64,000 bases of DNA from Platerodrilus igneus (Eukaryota > Arthropoda > Insecta > Coleoptera > Lycidae), in the NCBI GenBank assembly GCA_036346225.1, contig JARFIW010001364.1, positions 434,001 to 498,000 on the forward strand, written 5' to 3'. Every line of letters starts with the position of its first letter. Within the stretch, counting starts at the first letter, position 1. The notes beneath the pieces were generated by a model, which had not been told where the DNA came from, ran no database searches, and worked only from the letters and a program-made list of their open reading frames with translations. Both the position numbers and the translations under genes were made by a program. Below are positions 1 to 10,570 of the stretch, piece by piece.

Positions 1-28
1 ATATATATATATATATATATATATATAT
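1..28. repeat. (TA)n microsatellite, cut by window start
   Basis: Pure alternating AT that runs directly into the outer end of the first family A LTR. Confidence 0.95.
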
Positions 29-2079
29 TGCTGTGAAACCTCCTAAATTAACTGGTCCGTCGACTTTCTTCTGTTCATCGCCTCGGCTGCTCCCCTAGAT
101 AAACCTTCATCCTCATTCATAAAAAAAAACAAACACATTCCTACCACAAACATCAACGTTAACTCTATTTACATCAATATTCACAATACATTAAAATTTC
201 AAAATTAAAAATTCAGCATAAATTTCAGTATCAGAAAATTTCAAGATTTAAATTTGTTATCATTTTAATGTGCATCCAAAATTAAAGTCCTTGTAGGATG
301 CCTACTAATTAATATAACAATATATGCAGACCTGAGTCTGAGTACAAAGGGAGCATCTACCACCCCTTTACGTTAATTAACCAGGTTCGTCTAATTGAGC
401 TCAAAGACATACCCAAATTTTCATCAAGAACATAAATACTAAATACTCCTTTCGACTTAAACAAGAAAATTTCACCTTAAAATTAAAAATTTGTTGTTAG
501 TACAACTTCATTACTGTCCATTTTAGGTAAATAAATTATAAAGTTATTCAACACACACGAAAACATCAAAGTTCAAACAAAATAGTATAATTTACCTGAA
601 GGTTATTGCACTCGTAGCTTCAATGTACCTCGTCCCTTTTGTTAATCACCCCATTCCAACTGGGTTATATTTACGGCTTCTGATTCTCAACGCTTTTAAT
701 ATTTCTCCACCACCATTTATCAAAAGTCGTTTCAGGGCTTTTCCGGAACTCATCTGTGTATATCTGAACCTTGTTTTGTGGATCCAGTCATGTTTATGAA
801 CCATTTAATTATTAACACCCCCGAAAAATAGCAAAGAAATTCATGCTTCTTTCACCAATATACGCCAAAACTGCCTACTTTTGTGTATTCATTCGTCGTT
901 GCAAATTTTGACTAATTAGTACAGTGATACTAACTTTATTACCTTGTATCTTCTTTTCTAAGTGCACTAAAGTACATTCATTGTAGCACGTAAAGAACAA
1001 ACTGTTTTTTAAATCACCAAAATATACGAGCAAACTGTTTAAATTATTTAATCAAAACCGGAAAACTAAAAAGCACTGTTTAACGCATTGAATCAAGTCG
1101 AAGATCTAAGAGAGCTTGTTCATATTAACCTCGGTATATATAGCGGTTAGCCTGTCTGTCGGTCTGTTCCCCAAAACGGACAATTCTAAAGAATTTCGCA
1201 TGCTAGGTTCCCATTCCGCAGCCCGGCATGCGATTTTTACGAAATTGGCACTCGCACCAGTTACATCTCAGAAATTTCGACACGGCTCGCAACTTCTGGA
1301 AATAACTAATTGAATTTTATACAGAAATGTTATTTTTACCTCTCAATTTTGCCTTTTATTTTCACCCAATCGCAACCCAATGACGTTGCTCCACTCACGC
1401 CTTTTACTATATGTGTCTCGGTCATGCGCATATTATCTGTCTCTATCTACCCTGTTCTTATTGGTGCAAATTGATATTCTTTATTATCGATTATTTCAGT
1501 CCACATGGACTGTTATCTGGGTTAAATAACCCCGTATCCAACCTTCCCGTTAATATAAGCGACGGTTTCTCCAACATTCTCTGAAACCATTTGTTATCTG
1601 CAAAATTTTTGCCGTACGTGACTTTTAAACTACGCAGGTGTTCAATCGTACTATTAATTCTCAGAGCTTTATTTCATGGTATTTTAATCTTGGATTTTCA
1701 CAGGCTTTTATACTTATTATTAATAATGGTTTAATTAACTCCAACTAAAATTGACTTCTAATCAAATATTAATTATTATCTGTACGTTTTGTTTAATACC
1801 GGTTACTTAAAATAGAGTTAATTAATATAAATTTTGCACGTAATTTTTCTTTGTTTCTTTACTAGGAATAATTAAATTACACGTAGCTTTTTAATACTGC
1901 TTCTTTTGATATAAAGCGTCTTGTAGATGATTTAAATCTCTTATGTTTAATGAAACGAATGAATTTTTATGCTTCACGCTTTTATTTAATAACGCGTACC
2001 TTTTCCCAAAGCTTCTACACGGTGATTAAAATTATTTTATGTGATTATTTAATTTTCTACCCTGGTCTAAATATGAGTA
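29..2079 (-). repeat. Family A LTR (3' LTR of copy 1)
   Basis: Starts TGCTGTGAAACC beside (TA)n and ends ATGAGTA on the plus strand. It is nearly identical to 5070-7126. On the coding (minus) strand the termini are TA...CA rather than the usual TG...CA. A short open frame at 1116-1313 recurs in both LTRs but starts with TTG, resembles nothing I know and is treated as chance. Confidence 0.92.
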
Positions 2080-2104
2080 TTTTCCCCCTATTTGAATACA
2101 AATA

Positions 2105-2520
2105 ATCCCACTTATTTGAATTCAAATATAAAGCATTTAGACTGCCAAAAAAAATATACAAAAAAATTGCCTATCTCTCTCTACCCTTATCTATCTAACT
2201 TACCTAACTTATATCCAATCCAAAAAATTATTTACACCTGTCCTATATCCCTATCCTATTTCTAACTTTTAACTATACTCACTTCCCCCTACCTAATCCT
2301 ATATACCTATCCTACTCTTACTCTATTCCTAACTCTCCACTAATCTTATATAAAACATCTATACTTAACCTATCTTATTTTCTTCCTACATTTACTCTTT
2401 ATTCTCATCCTAAATCTATTTCTAATTATCTTCCATATTTATCCTATACCTAGCTTTATTTTCTATAAACACCTACTTCTACTCTTCTATATATACCTAT
2501 TCTATCCCTATCCTATTTAA
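2105..2520 (-). repeat. Degenerate purine-rich tract before the 3' LTR
   Basis: The plus strand is almost all C, T and A, built on loose CTATCCTATAC-like words; the minus strand is therefore G/A-rich. It fills the place where the rest of pol would lie. The equivalent tract recurs in copy 2 at about 26200-26720. A short polypurine run (AGGGGGAAAA on the minus strand, 2081-2093) touches the LTR and probably primes plus-strand DNA synthesis. Confidence 0.75.
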
Positions 2521-3520
2521 ATCTAACTCTCTTCTTGACCCTCCAAGTCTTTCTTCTCACCAACCTTATACTCTTCATCCCTATTTCTCCCCCTTCTATA
2601 TCTATACTTATCATCCTTATTATCTCACATACAATAAACTTATCATCCCTATTATCCTTACTCTTAAATATTGCTTCTTCTTCAGTCCCTACACTTGTCT
2701 GTTTCTCCTTTATTATTGTTTCCCTTTCTGCCGACAAACCAAACGATACTACTTTAAAATTATCGATTTTTCCCTCTATGGAAAATCCTGTGTACCTTCT
2801 AGAATTCTTGTGTAATGGAATCAGCCAAAATGAATTCCTTAAATCTACTTTATTAAAAACAAACTTGCCACTTAACCTCGTCAAAATTGTGTCCATGGAT
2901 GGTGGACAATGGAATTGTGGTTTGGTCCGTTGATTAATTTTACGTGCATCTTTACTTAATTCTGCCTTCACCTGCTCCCGATATGCTGCTATTGCTTCTA
3001 CCCCCACTAATTCTGCATGTTTTTGTACTAAAACTTGAACCTCTACTATCCTATCCTCTGGACATCTTATTGTGTTGATCTGTTTAACTTCATCATCCTC
3101 TACCTCTACTACATTAATACTAAACCCTGTGTCATCCTCTGTGACTTCATAACTGCCCTTCCATGGCACTACCCTATTCTTAATCCTTATTACCTTCCGT
3201 TCCATATCTATCAAAACCCCTAACTGCATCATACAGTCAACACCTAAAATGCTCTGAAACTTCAGTCCAGGTACAATTACAAACTCCTGTTCACAGCTTA
3301 AACCTCCTATATCTATCCTAAGCACCACAACACTATTCACTACAGCAAACTTCTTTTTATTTGGAGCTACTAAATGGCTACGCTTTATAGGCATAATTCT
3401 ATCACAAACCTTATCCCTAATTTTGCTGACGAATTCCTCCGATATTAAACTCGCCTCTGCCCCTGTATCAAGTAATACTTCTACATTATTCTCAAAAATT
3501 TCTAAATTAATAATTGGCAA
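2513..3520 (-). pseudogene. pol: Truncated pol: retropepsin plus N-terminal RT fragment
   Basis: The 335-codon frame opens with a retroviral-type aspartic protease, with the active-site motif LLDTGAEAS near residue 16 and the flap/C-terminal region ending around VLGVDCMM. It continues into the linker and first RT block (FNKVDLRNSFWLIPLHK, corresponding to RT motif A with its catalytic Asp). About 25 residues past this the RT stops matching, around VSFGLSA, and low-complexity charged sequence follows to the stop. The YxDD motif, RNase H and integrase are absent. Copy 2 carries the same junction, so the deletion predates both insertions. The protease may be functional; the RT is not. Confidence 0.88.
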
Positions 3521-3623
3521 ACATAATTTTCCTCAGTTTCTGGCTCTGCTTCCTCCTCAATTTTGAAAAATTCACGTGGATGTTCATATACATTTACACT
3601 GAAATCTAGTGGTCTGTCGCGTT

Positions 3624-4925
3624 CTAAAAATCCTGTCCAGGTCTGTTTTCCCTACTTGGTCCTGGTCTAGCCGTCACCTCAGCGTATGTCCTAGGCGTTT
3701 CCACTCGTTCCGTGTCTGTATTAGCAGTCCCCTCATGTCCGGTGAACTATTCCTTCTGGTAGGTTCCGGTCTCGGTGCAGGTCCCTTCCTAAACTATTAC
3801 TTCTAACGTATGGTCGTCTCTGTTCCCAATTCTGTCGCTGGTATCCGTAACTATTCCTTTTCTAGCATAGTTGTCCCGTCTATTGTCAAACCTAACTGTG
3901 TTGATCTGTCTTTCCCTATTATCCCGAGGTCGTCCACTACTTACGTCGTCGTACCTCTGCAGGTATTCTAAAACATTTCTCTGTCTACTATGTTCTGTAG
4001 TGATACGTGTTGTCTTACTTCTACCTCGAAGTGTCGTGATAAATACTTGATAATTTGTCGGTCCGTCAGTGGTGGGTTCAGTTGCTTTGCTATGCTATAA
4101 TTGCGTATAGCATATTGCTCCCTACTTCCTGAAAATTCTCCTTAAATTTCCTGTGATTAAGTCGTCTCGTACCTGGTCTTGTCTGTGGTCACTCCAGTAG
4201 TGCTTTAAAATCTGTCTTCAAAGTCCGTGTAGGTGTCTATGTCCTGTCCTACTAAATTGTACCATGCTTCCGCGTTGTCTTTCAATAAAGCCTTTATCGT
4301 ATTCAGTTTAGTCTGTTCGTCAAATAAATTTCCCACTAGATTTCTTACACTATTAATAAAAATTTGTGGATTTACCCTGTTATCGCCATAAAACTTCATG
4401 TGTTGGTCCAATGATCCTCCACCTGTATAAAATCTGGGACCATCCCTCGTTAAACTTGACATGTTGTATTTGATACTACTAACTTCGCGTTCTACCCTGC
4501 CTAACTGATCCCTACATGAGTCCGTTACTTCAGTCATTTTTTATATTAATCTCTTCTTTACAGAAAATGCGTACTTCGGATCTTAAATTTCCCATTTCCT
4601 GTCGAAGACCTGTAATATCACGCTCATTTTTATCAACCCTATTTTCAACTTCCCCCATTTTTACGGTAAGACTATTTTTAAACTCTGTAAATTCTTGAGT
4701 CGATTGCTCAATTTTCCCGCTTATCTGCTCTAATTTTCTATTGGATTCTTCGTTCATCCTCTCTAGCATTCTCATTATCATCTCGTTTCCTTGATCCCCT
4801 GATTCCGTCCTCGACTGATCTCTACTGCCTCCAGCTTCTTCCATTTTCGAATTTTTCCCACACAATGCACTATCGTCACTTCCAATTTCCACTCCTTGAC
4901 TCCTTAACCACTCTTTTCTCTGCAT
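3624..4925 (-). pseudogene. gag: Gag of family A copy 1, frameshifted
   Basis: Two overlapping frames (4530-4925 and 4205-4537) plus degraded C-terminal sequence match the gag of copy 2. The N-terminal part starts MQRKEWLRSQG and is rich in Glu, Arg, Asn and Ser with heptad-like EESNRKLEQ blocks, probably a coiled coil. The middle part carries a capsid-like segment (FINSVRNLVGNLFDEQ through AEAWYNLVGQD). The break near 4535 is an A-run one base longer than in copy 2. No CCHC zinc knuckle is visible. The product would assemble particles around element RNA. Confidence 0.82.
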
Positions 4926-5050
4926 ACGTTCTACTCACTCACACACACTCTAAACTACTCTTAAATTTATACACAAACAGAAACTCTCTCTCTCAGATCG
5001 CCAGTTTCCTGGAATAAAATCACAAAAATTTTATTTGGAACTCGAGCCTC

Positions 5051-5065
5051 ACTTTTGGGTCGCCA
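5051..5065 (-). other. Primer binding site of family A copy 1
   Basis: On the minus strand TGGCGACCCAAAAGT lies a few bases inside the 5' LTR end. TGGCGACC matches the type of site used by 412/mdg1-like elements with tRNA-Arg; the exact tRNA is not proved here. The motif recurs at 18140 and 23569. Confidence 0.75.
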
Positions 5066-5069
5066 TGTT

Positions 5070-7124
5070 TGCTGTGAAACCTCCTAAATTAAATGGTCCG
5101 TCGACTTTCTTCTGTTCATCGCCTCGGCTGCTCCCCTAGATAAACCTTCATCCTCATTCATAAAAAAAAACAAACACATTCCTACCACAAACATCAACGT
5201 TAACTCTATTTACATCAGTATTCACAATACATTAAAATTTCAAAATTAAAAATTCAGAATAAATTTCAGTATCAGAAAATTTCAAGATTTAAATTTGTTA
5301 TCATTTTAATGTGCATCCAAAATTAAAGTCCTTGTAGGATGCCTACTAATTAATATAACAATATATGCAGACCTGAGTCTGAGTACAAAGGGAGCATCTA
5401 CCACCCCTTTACGTTAATTAACCAGGTTCGTCTAATTGAGCTCAAAGACATACCCAAATTTTCATCATAATCCAGAACATAAATACTAAATACTCCTTTC
5501 GACTTAAACAAGAAAATTTCACCTTAAAATTAAAAATTTGTTGTTAGTACAACTTCATTACTGTCCATTTTAAGTAAATAAATTATAAAGTTATTCAACA
5601 CACACGAAAACATCAAAGTTCAAACAAAATAGTATAATTTACCTGAAGGTTACTGCACTCGTAGCTTCAATGTACCTCGTCCCTTTTGTTAATCACCCCA
5701 TTCCAACTGGGTTATATTTACGGCTTCTGATTCTCAACGCTTTTAAAATTTCTCCACCACCATTTATCAAAAGTTGTTTCAGGGCTTTTCCGGAACTCAT
5801 CTGTGTATATCTGAACCTTGTTTTGTGGATCCAGTCATGTTTATGAACCATTTAATTATAAACACCCCCGAAAAAAAGCAAAGAAATTCATGCTTCTTTC
5901 ACCAATGTACGCCAAAACTGCCTACTTTTGTGTATTCATTCGTCGTTGCAAATTTTGACTAATTAGTACAGTGATACTAACTTTATTACCTTGTATCTTC
6001 TTTTCTAAGTGCACTAAAGTACATTCATTGTAGCACGTAAAGAACAAACTGTTTTTTAAATCACCAAAATATACGAGCAAACTGTTTAAATTATTTAATC
6101 AAAACCGGAAAACTAAAAAGCACTGTTTAACGCATTGAATCAAGTCGAAGATCTAAGAGAGCTTGTTCATATTAACCTCGGTATATATAGCGGTTAGCCT
6201 GTCTGTCGGTCTGTTCCCCAAAACGGAGAATTCTAAAAAATTTCGCATGCTAGGTTCCCATTCCGCAACCCGGCATGCGATTTTTACGAAATTGGCACTC
6301 GCACCAGTTACATCTCAGAAATTTCGACACGGCTCGCAACTTCTGGAAATAACTAATTGAATTTTATACAGAAATGTTATTTTTACCTCTCAATTTTGCC
6401 TTTTATTTTCACCCAATCGCAACCCAATGACGTTGCTCCACTCACGCCTTTTACTATATGTGTCTCGGTCTTGCGCATATTATCTGTCTCTATCTACCCT
6501 GTTCTTATTGGTGCAAATTGATATTCTTTATTATCGATTATTTCAGTCCACATGGACTGTTATCTGGGTTAAATAACCCCGTATCCAACCTTCCCGTTAA
6601 TATAAGCGACGGTTTCTCCAACATTCTCTGAAACCATTTGTTATCTGCAAAATTTTTGCCGTACGTGACTTTTAAACTACGCAGGTGTTCAATCGTACTA
6701 TTAATTCTCAGAGCTTTATTTCATGGTATTTTAATCTTGGATTTTCACAGGCTTTTATACTTATTATTAATAATGGTTTAATTAACTCCAACTAAAATTG
6801 ACTTCTAATCAAATATTAATTATTATCTGTACGTTTTGTTTAATACCGGTTACTTAAAATAGAGTTAATTAATATAAATTTTGCACGTAATTTCTCTTTG
6901 TTTCTTTACTAGGAATAATTAAATTACACGTAGCTTTTTAATACTGCTTCTTTTGATATAAAGCGTCTTGTAGATGATTTAAATCTCTTATGTTTAATGA
7001 AACGAATGAATTTTTATGCTTCACGCTTTTATTTAATAACGCGTACCTTTTCCCAAAGCTTCTACACGGTGATTAAAATTATTTTATGTGATTATTTAAT
7101 TTTCTACCCTGGTCTAAATATGAG

Positions 7125-7126
<2 letters not shown>
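5070..7126 (-). repeat. Family A LTR (5' LTR of copy 1)
   Basis: Second direct-repeat copy of 29-2079, with a 6-bp insertion near 5466 and about 15 substitutions. It should hold promoter and polyadenylation signals, which I could not place with confidence. It abuts (TA)n at 7127. Confidence 0.92.
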
Positions 7127-7162
<36 letters not shown>

Positions 7163-7171
7163 ATATATATA
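7127..7171. repeat. (TA)n microsatellite
   Basis: Sits exactly between the family A LTR end and the left mariner TIR. One C interrupts it at 7161. Confidence 0.95.
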
Positions 7172-7472
7172 CAGCCTGTTTCAAATTAACTCGGCACCAT
7201 TGCTAACTTTGTTATTATTGGAGCTAAAAGGTTGGTTAAATGAGCAAAGAAGCTTAGTTTTTACAGCTGATTACCGTGGACAGCGCAAAAAAATAATTGA
7301 ACATCGCTGTTTCAAGATATTGATCAAAATACTTACTTTTTAAATGGAACATCCTGTATATTTTTAATTTAAATGAAATAGAAATAAATTCTTAACAAAA
7401 AGTCTTATACACTCTTATATCAAAATTCTTAAGATAAAGTAAATATTAACAAATTTTTAATTAAATCAAGGT
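7172..7472 (+). repeat. Left TIR of mariner-type element
   Basis: Matches 9320-9620 in inverse orientation with scattered substitutions. It starts CAGCCTGTTTCAAATTAAC. Confidence 0.9.
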
Positions 7473-7544
7473 AGGTGCGGATATTTAAACAAAATTCAGT
7501 TGTTTAACAAGTTTGTCATTTCTTGTGTTTAATTATTTTTTCAC

Positions 7545-8186
7545 AAAATTGTTCAACTAAAATCACCTTCATATCTCTATAACAAAATTAGTTTTCGTAC
7601 CGATCTACATCATTTAAATTTACGCCACAGAGGCCTTTTGAGTATACCTCGACATCGCACGGAATTATATAAACGTTCATTTACATATCATATAACCAAG
7701 GTTTACAATACAATACCACTCATTTATAAAGAAATGACGGTCGGTACGTTTCGAAATAATGTGATGCTATGGCTCAAACTTCAAAACTAGCCTTAAAATA
7801 TATTTTATTTTTTTTATTTGTTTTTAATTAGTTACTTATTTGGGCTGTGTTGCTACAGTCAGCTTATCATAACGTTGTGCTTTCTTATATAAATAGGAAT
7901 ATATTGTATAATTGAAACAATTGCTTAAGATATAGCTTGCATTGCGACAACAGTGTTCACAAAATTGGATAGTATTCAACCATAACTTAATAAGTGTTAT
8001 CAACAAAACGGTTTGTGAATTCTGCTACGCGATATTCAAACGCGGTGGTGGGGTACAGCAGGGGCTTTCTCCTTCAGTAGGAAGCTATCTGATCACCATC
8101 GGTTTTCATACCTTACTGTGTATATTATTTATTTATATTATTATTAATTGTCACATATATTTCATGAAAGGTAAGAAATAAAACCC

Positions 8187-8214
<28 letters not shown>
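7545..8214 (+). mobile_element. 5'-truncated LINE fragment with (ATT)n tail
   Basis: A 3' fragment of a non-LTR retrotransposon sits inside the mariner element. It ends with an AATAAAACCC segment followed by about ten ATT units, the usual insect LINE tail. The coding remnant is listed separately. The left boundary is approximate. Confidence 0.75.
7629..7790 (+). pseudogene. C-terminal end of a LINE reverse transcriptase ORF
   Basis: An open stretch ends in TAG and encodes RGLLSIPRHRTELYKRSF, then a TKVYNTIPL segment and FRNNVMLWL. This is the typical end of insect LINE ORF2 proteins (x-PRHRT-x-YxxSF ... WNxLP ... FRxxL). Only about 53 codons survive. The clade cannot be told from this piece. 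Confidence 0.75.
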
Positions 8215-8217
<3 letters not shown>

Positions 8218-8257
8218 TGGAGCACTAATTTTAAGAAGTGTTAATAACATTGTTAGA

Positions 8258-9308
8258 ATGCCTTTTACTCATGAAGAAAAGTGTGATATGTTGGAAAATT
8301 TTATAATAAATACAAAAAATAGTACCAGAGCGTCAAATTGCTATCGCAAAAACTTTCCTAATCAAAACTCTCTAGACCGAAGATATTTTCTAATTCTGTA
8401 CAGAAAATTTAAAGACAATGAAAATTTGTTTTTGAAGAAAAGAATTAGAAGGAGATTTATAATTAGTAAAAACATTGAAACAAATGTATTAACTTAATTT
8501 GAAGCATTTCTAAATGACTCTATTAGAGATTTGGTAAAAAATAGTAACTTTTCTTTAACATTCATTTATAGAATATTAAGAAAACAAATTTACTCCTTAT
8601 AAATATCGACAAAAAAATAAGTCGTTGGTTAGTTGCTTCGCATACAGAAAATCCTGGCCTCGTGAAAAATATAATTTAGAGCGACGATCAAATTTTTCGA
8701 ATTCTGGAATGTTTAACCGTAAAAACATGCATTACTGGTCACGCGAAAATCCACTGTTAACTTTCCCATCCCATCCACAAACAAAGTTTAGTTTAAATGT
8801 ATGGTGTGGTTTGATTGGTAGTAAAATAGTGGGCCTTTTGTTTTATTACTGATCGCTTACTGAAGCTAGATATATGAACATTATGAAAGAAGTTTTTGAA
8901 GAATACCTGGATGATATTAATTTAGAAGATCACCAAACCATTTACTTCCAGCAAGATGGTGCTCCGGCACATAATTTTTGCGAAGTTGGCGCAATGATAC
9001 AAAGACGTTTTGAAGACCGGTGGATGGAAACAAATGGTCCTATATAGTGGCCACCTCGTTCACCAGACTTGTCGCCTTTAAATTTTTTCTTTTAGGACAA
9101 CGTAAAAAATAACGTTTACGAAAGAAGATATACCAATGTAGCAGAATTAGACAACAGTATTCGATTAAGTATTAATTCACTTGACGGTAGGAGTATTGCA
9201 AATGCTACAGGGGATGTTATTAGGCGAACCTTAATGTGCATTCAAGAAAATGGAGGATTTTTGAACATTTTATGTAATTTTAGTGTGTTAAATAAATGGT
9301 TTATTTAA
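8258..9308 (+). pseudogene. Mariner-type transposase, decayed
   Basis: The N-terminal helix-turn-helix block (residues 1-75 from 8258; the NSTRASNCYRKNFPNQ region) resembles the HTH found in insect mariner-like transposases. The middle part (8695-8850) holds GMFNRKNMHYWSRENP and FSLNVWCGLIGSKIVG. The catalytic part reads QQDGAPAH near 8950, a stop, then WPPRSPDLSPLNFFF near 9050. Thirty-six codons, including that stop, separate the two visible catalytic aspartates. Several stops and shifts make it inactive. It would have cut and pasted the TIR-bounded element at TA sites. Confidence 0.88.
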
Positions 9309-9319
9309 AAGTCAAGACT

Positions 9320-9617
9320 ATCTTAATTAAATTACAAATTTGTTAATATTTACTTTATCTTAAGGATTTTGATATAAGAGTGTATAAGACTTTTTGTTAA
9401 GAATTTATTTCTCTTTCATTTAAATTAAATATATACAGGGTGTTCCATTTAAAAAGTAAGTGTTTTGATAAATATCTCGAAACGACGATGTTCAATTATT
9501 TTTTTGCGCTGTCTACGGTAATCAGCTGTAAAAACTAAGCTTCTTTGCTCATTTAACCAACCTCCTAGCTCCAATAATAACAAAGTTAGCAATGGTGCCG
9601 AGTTAATTTGAAACAGG

Positions 9618-9620
<3 letters not shown>
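9320..9620 (-). repeat. Right TIR of mariner-type element
   Basis: Inverse partner of 7172-7472, ending GAAACAGGCTG before TA. Confidence 0.9.

Positions 9621-9660
<40 letters not shown>
9621..9660. repeat. (TA)n microsatellite
   Basis: Separates the mariner right TIR from the first Penelope terminal repeat with no other sequence between. Confidence 0.95.
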
Positions 9661-9662
<2 letters not shown>

Positions 9663-10213
9663 CAATAAAAATATTCTTGAGATATAGGTCATTTATTAAA
9701 ATATAAAATTATATCAACATATATTACGCGTTTCGGTCTTATTAACCTTGATCACATATTAAAAATCTAAAAAATATTATATATAGTTAATTAATAAATC
9801 TTACAAAATCTTACGTGTAATTTACATATTGTTTTGCATTCTACTAGACTATAATGAATGGTGAAATTTATACTAGTGTTAATATGTCCAAGCAGTATCA
9901 GTATAGATAAGATTATTTTTACATAAAGATGTGTTAATTCCTATATAATTGATTATTATTTAGTACATTTGTAAAAGTTTAATAAAATTTTTTTTATTTT
10001 CATATGTATAGGGTGTTTTACTTAAATTGTGTTAGTTAGAATCGTAATATAAAAATTAAACGGCTTTATTATTAATGTTAGTCATTTTTAAAATTATTTT
10101 TAAAATTATGTGAAATATTATAATTTATTTAATGTATTAAATTTTAAAAATTGTTATGTCAGATAATCGTGTATGTTTCTATTGTTCTATGTTATTGTTA
10201 TATTAATGTGTGA
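9661..10213 (-). repeat. PLE pseudo-LTR, copy 1 (direct)
   Basis: Begins ATCAATAAAAATATTCTTG and ends at the TTAATGTGTGAACAATT segment. It contains CGTTTCGGTCTTATTAACC near 9727, a hammerhead-like region typical of PLE ends. Confidence 0.88.
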
Positions 10214-10570
10214 ACAATTAACTACTAAAAATTAATATTAATATAAAAAAAGAATAAAAACAAAACAAAAATAAAGTACTTGAAATATAACACAAGTGTA
10301 AAATATAAAATGCAATAAAATAAAATAATCTAACAATAAAAATAACAATAAATATCAATATAACTAAACAAATATAACTAATACAAATATTAATAAAATA
10401 AATGAATATAAATAATATAAATAAAATAAATATAATAATATAAATATAAATAAAATAAATAATAAAATCACACTATTGATAATTTAAAAATAAAGATAAA
10501 AATATATAAACCTGTAATGATAGGATGTACGCGTAAAAAATTGACTAGATATATAATAAATGATTTAATA
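10214..10570. other. AT-only 3' untranslated stretch of the PLE
   Basis: Low-complexity AATAAATAT-type sequence downstream of the PLE stop codon. No other feature is seen. Confidence 0.6.

Larger units (their letters stand above)
29..7126 (-). mobile_element. Gypsy-like LTR retrotransposon, family A copy 1, non-autonomous
   Basis: Two ~2.05-kb direct repeats flank a 3-kb interior coding on the minus strand for gag, an aspartic protease and only the start of a reverse transcriptase. Read on the minus strand the order is 5' LTR (5070-7126), primer binding site, gag, protease/partial RT, purine-rich tract, 3' LTR (29-2079). Most of RT, RNase H and integrase are missing, so the copy cannot move by itself. 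I counted about 15 substitutions and one 6-bp indel between the LTRs (under 1%), which indicates a recent insertion. Both outer ends abut (TA)n. The Gypsy assignment rests on the protease and RT motifs. Confidence 0.9.
7172..9620 (+). mobile_element. Tc1/mariner-type DNA transposon, long TIRs, dead
   Basis: Inverted repeats of about 300 bp begin CAGCCTGTTTC and are flanked by TA on both sides, the target duplication expected for this superfamily. The interior holds a decayed DDxD transposase and, inside it, a LINE insertion with an (ATT)n tail. The TIRs themselves contain an internal ACAGGGTGTTCC-like word that is also common elsewhere in the window. Confidence 0.9.

Noticed and set aside
1116..1313. 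Short frame repeated in both family A LTRs (also 6163-6360)
   Set aside because: It starts with TTG, has no known motif, and its recurrence simply follows from the LTR duplication.
7156..7206. Proteins with IYIYIY runs (also at 16010, 19600, 21440, 28830, 59130)
   Set aside because: They are translations of (TA)n microsatellites.
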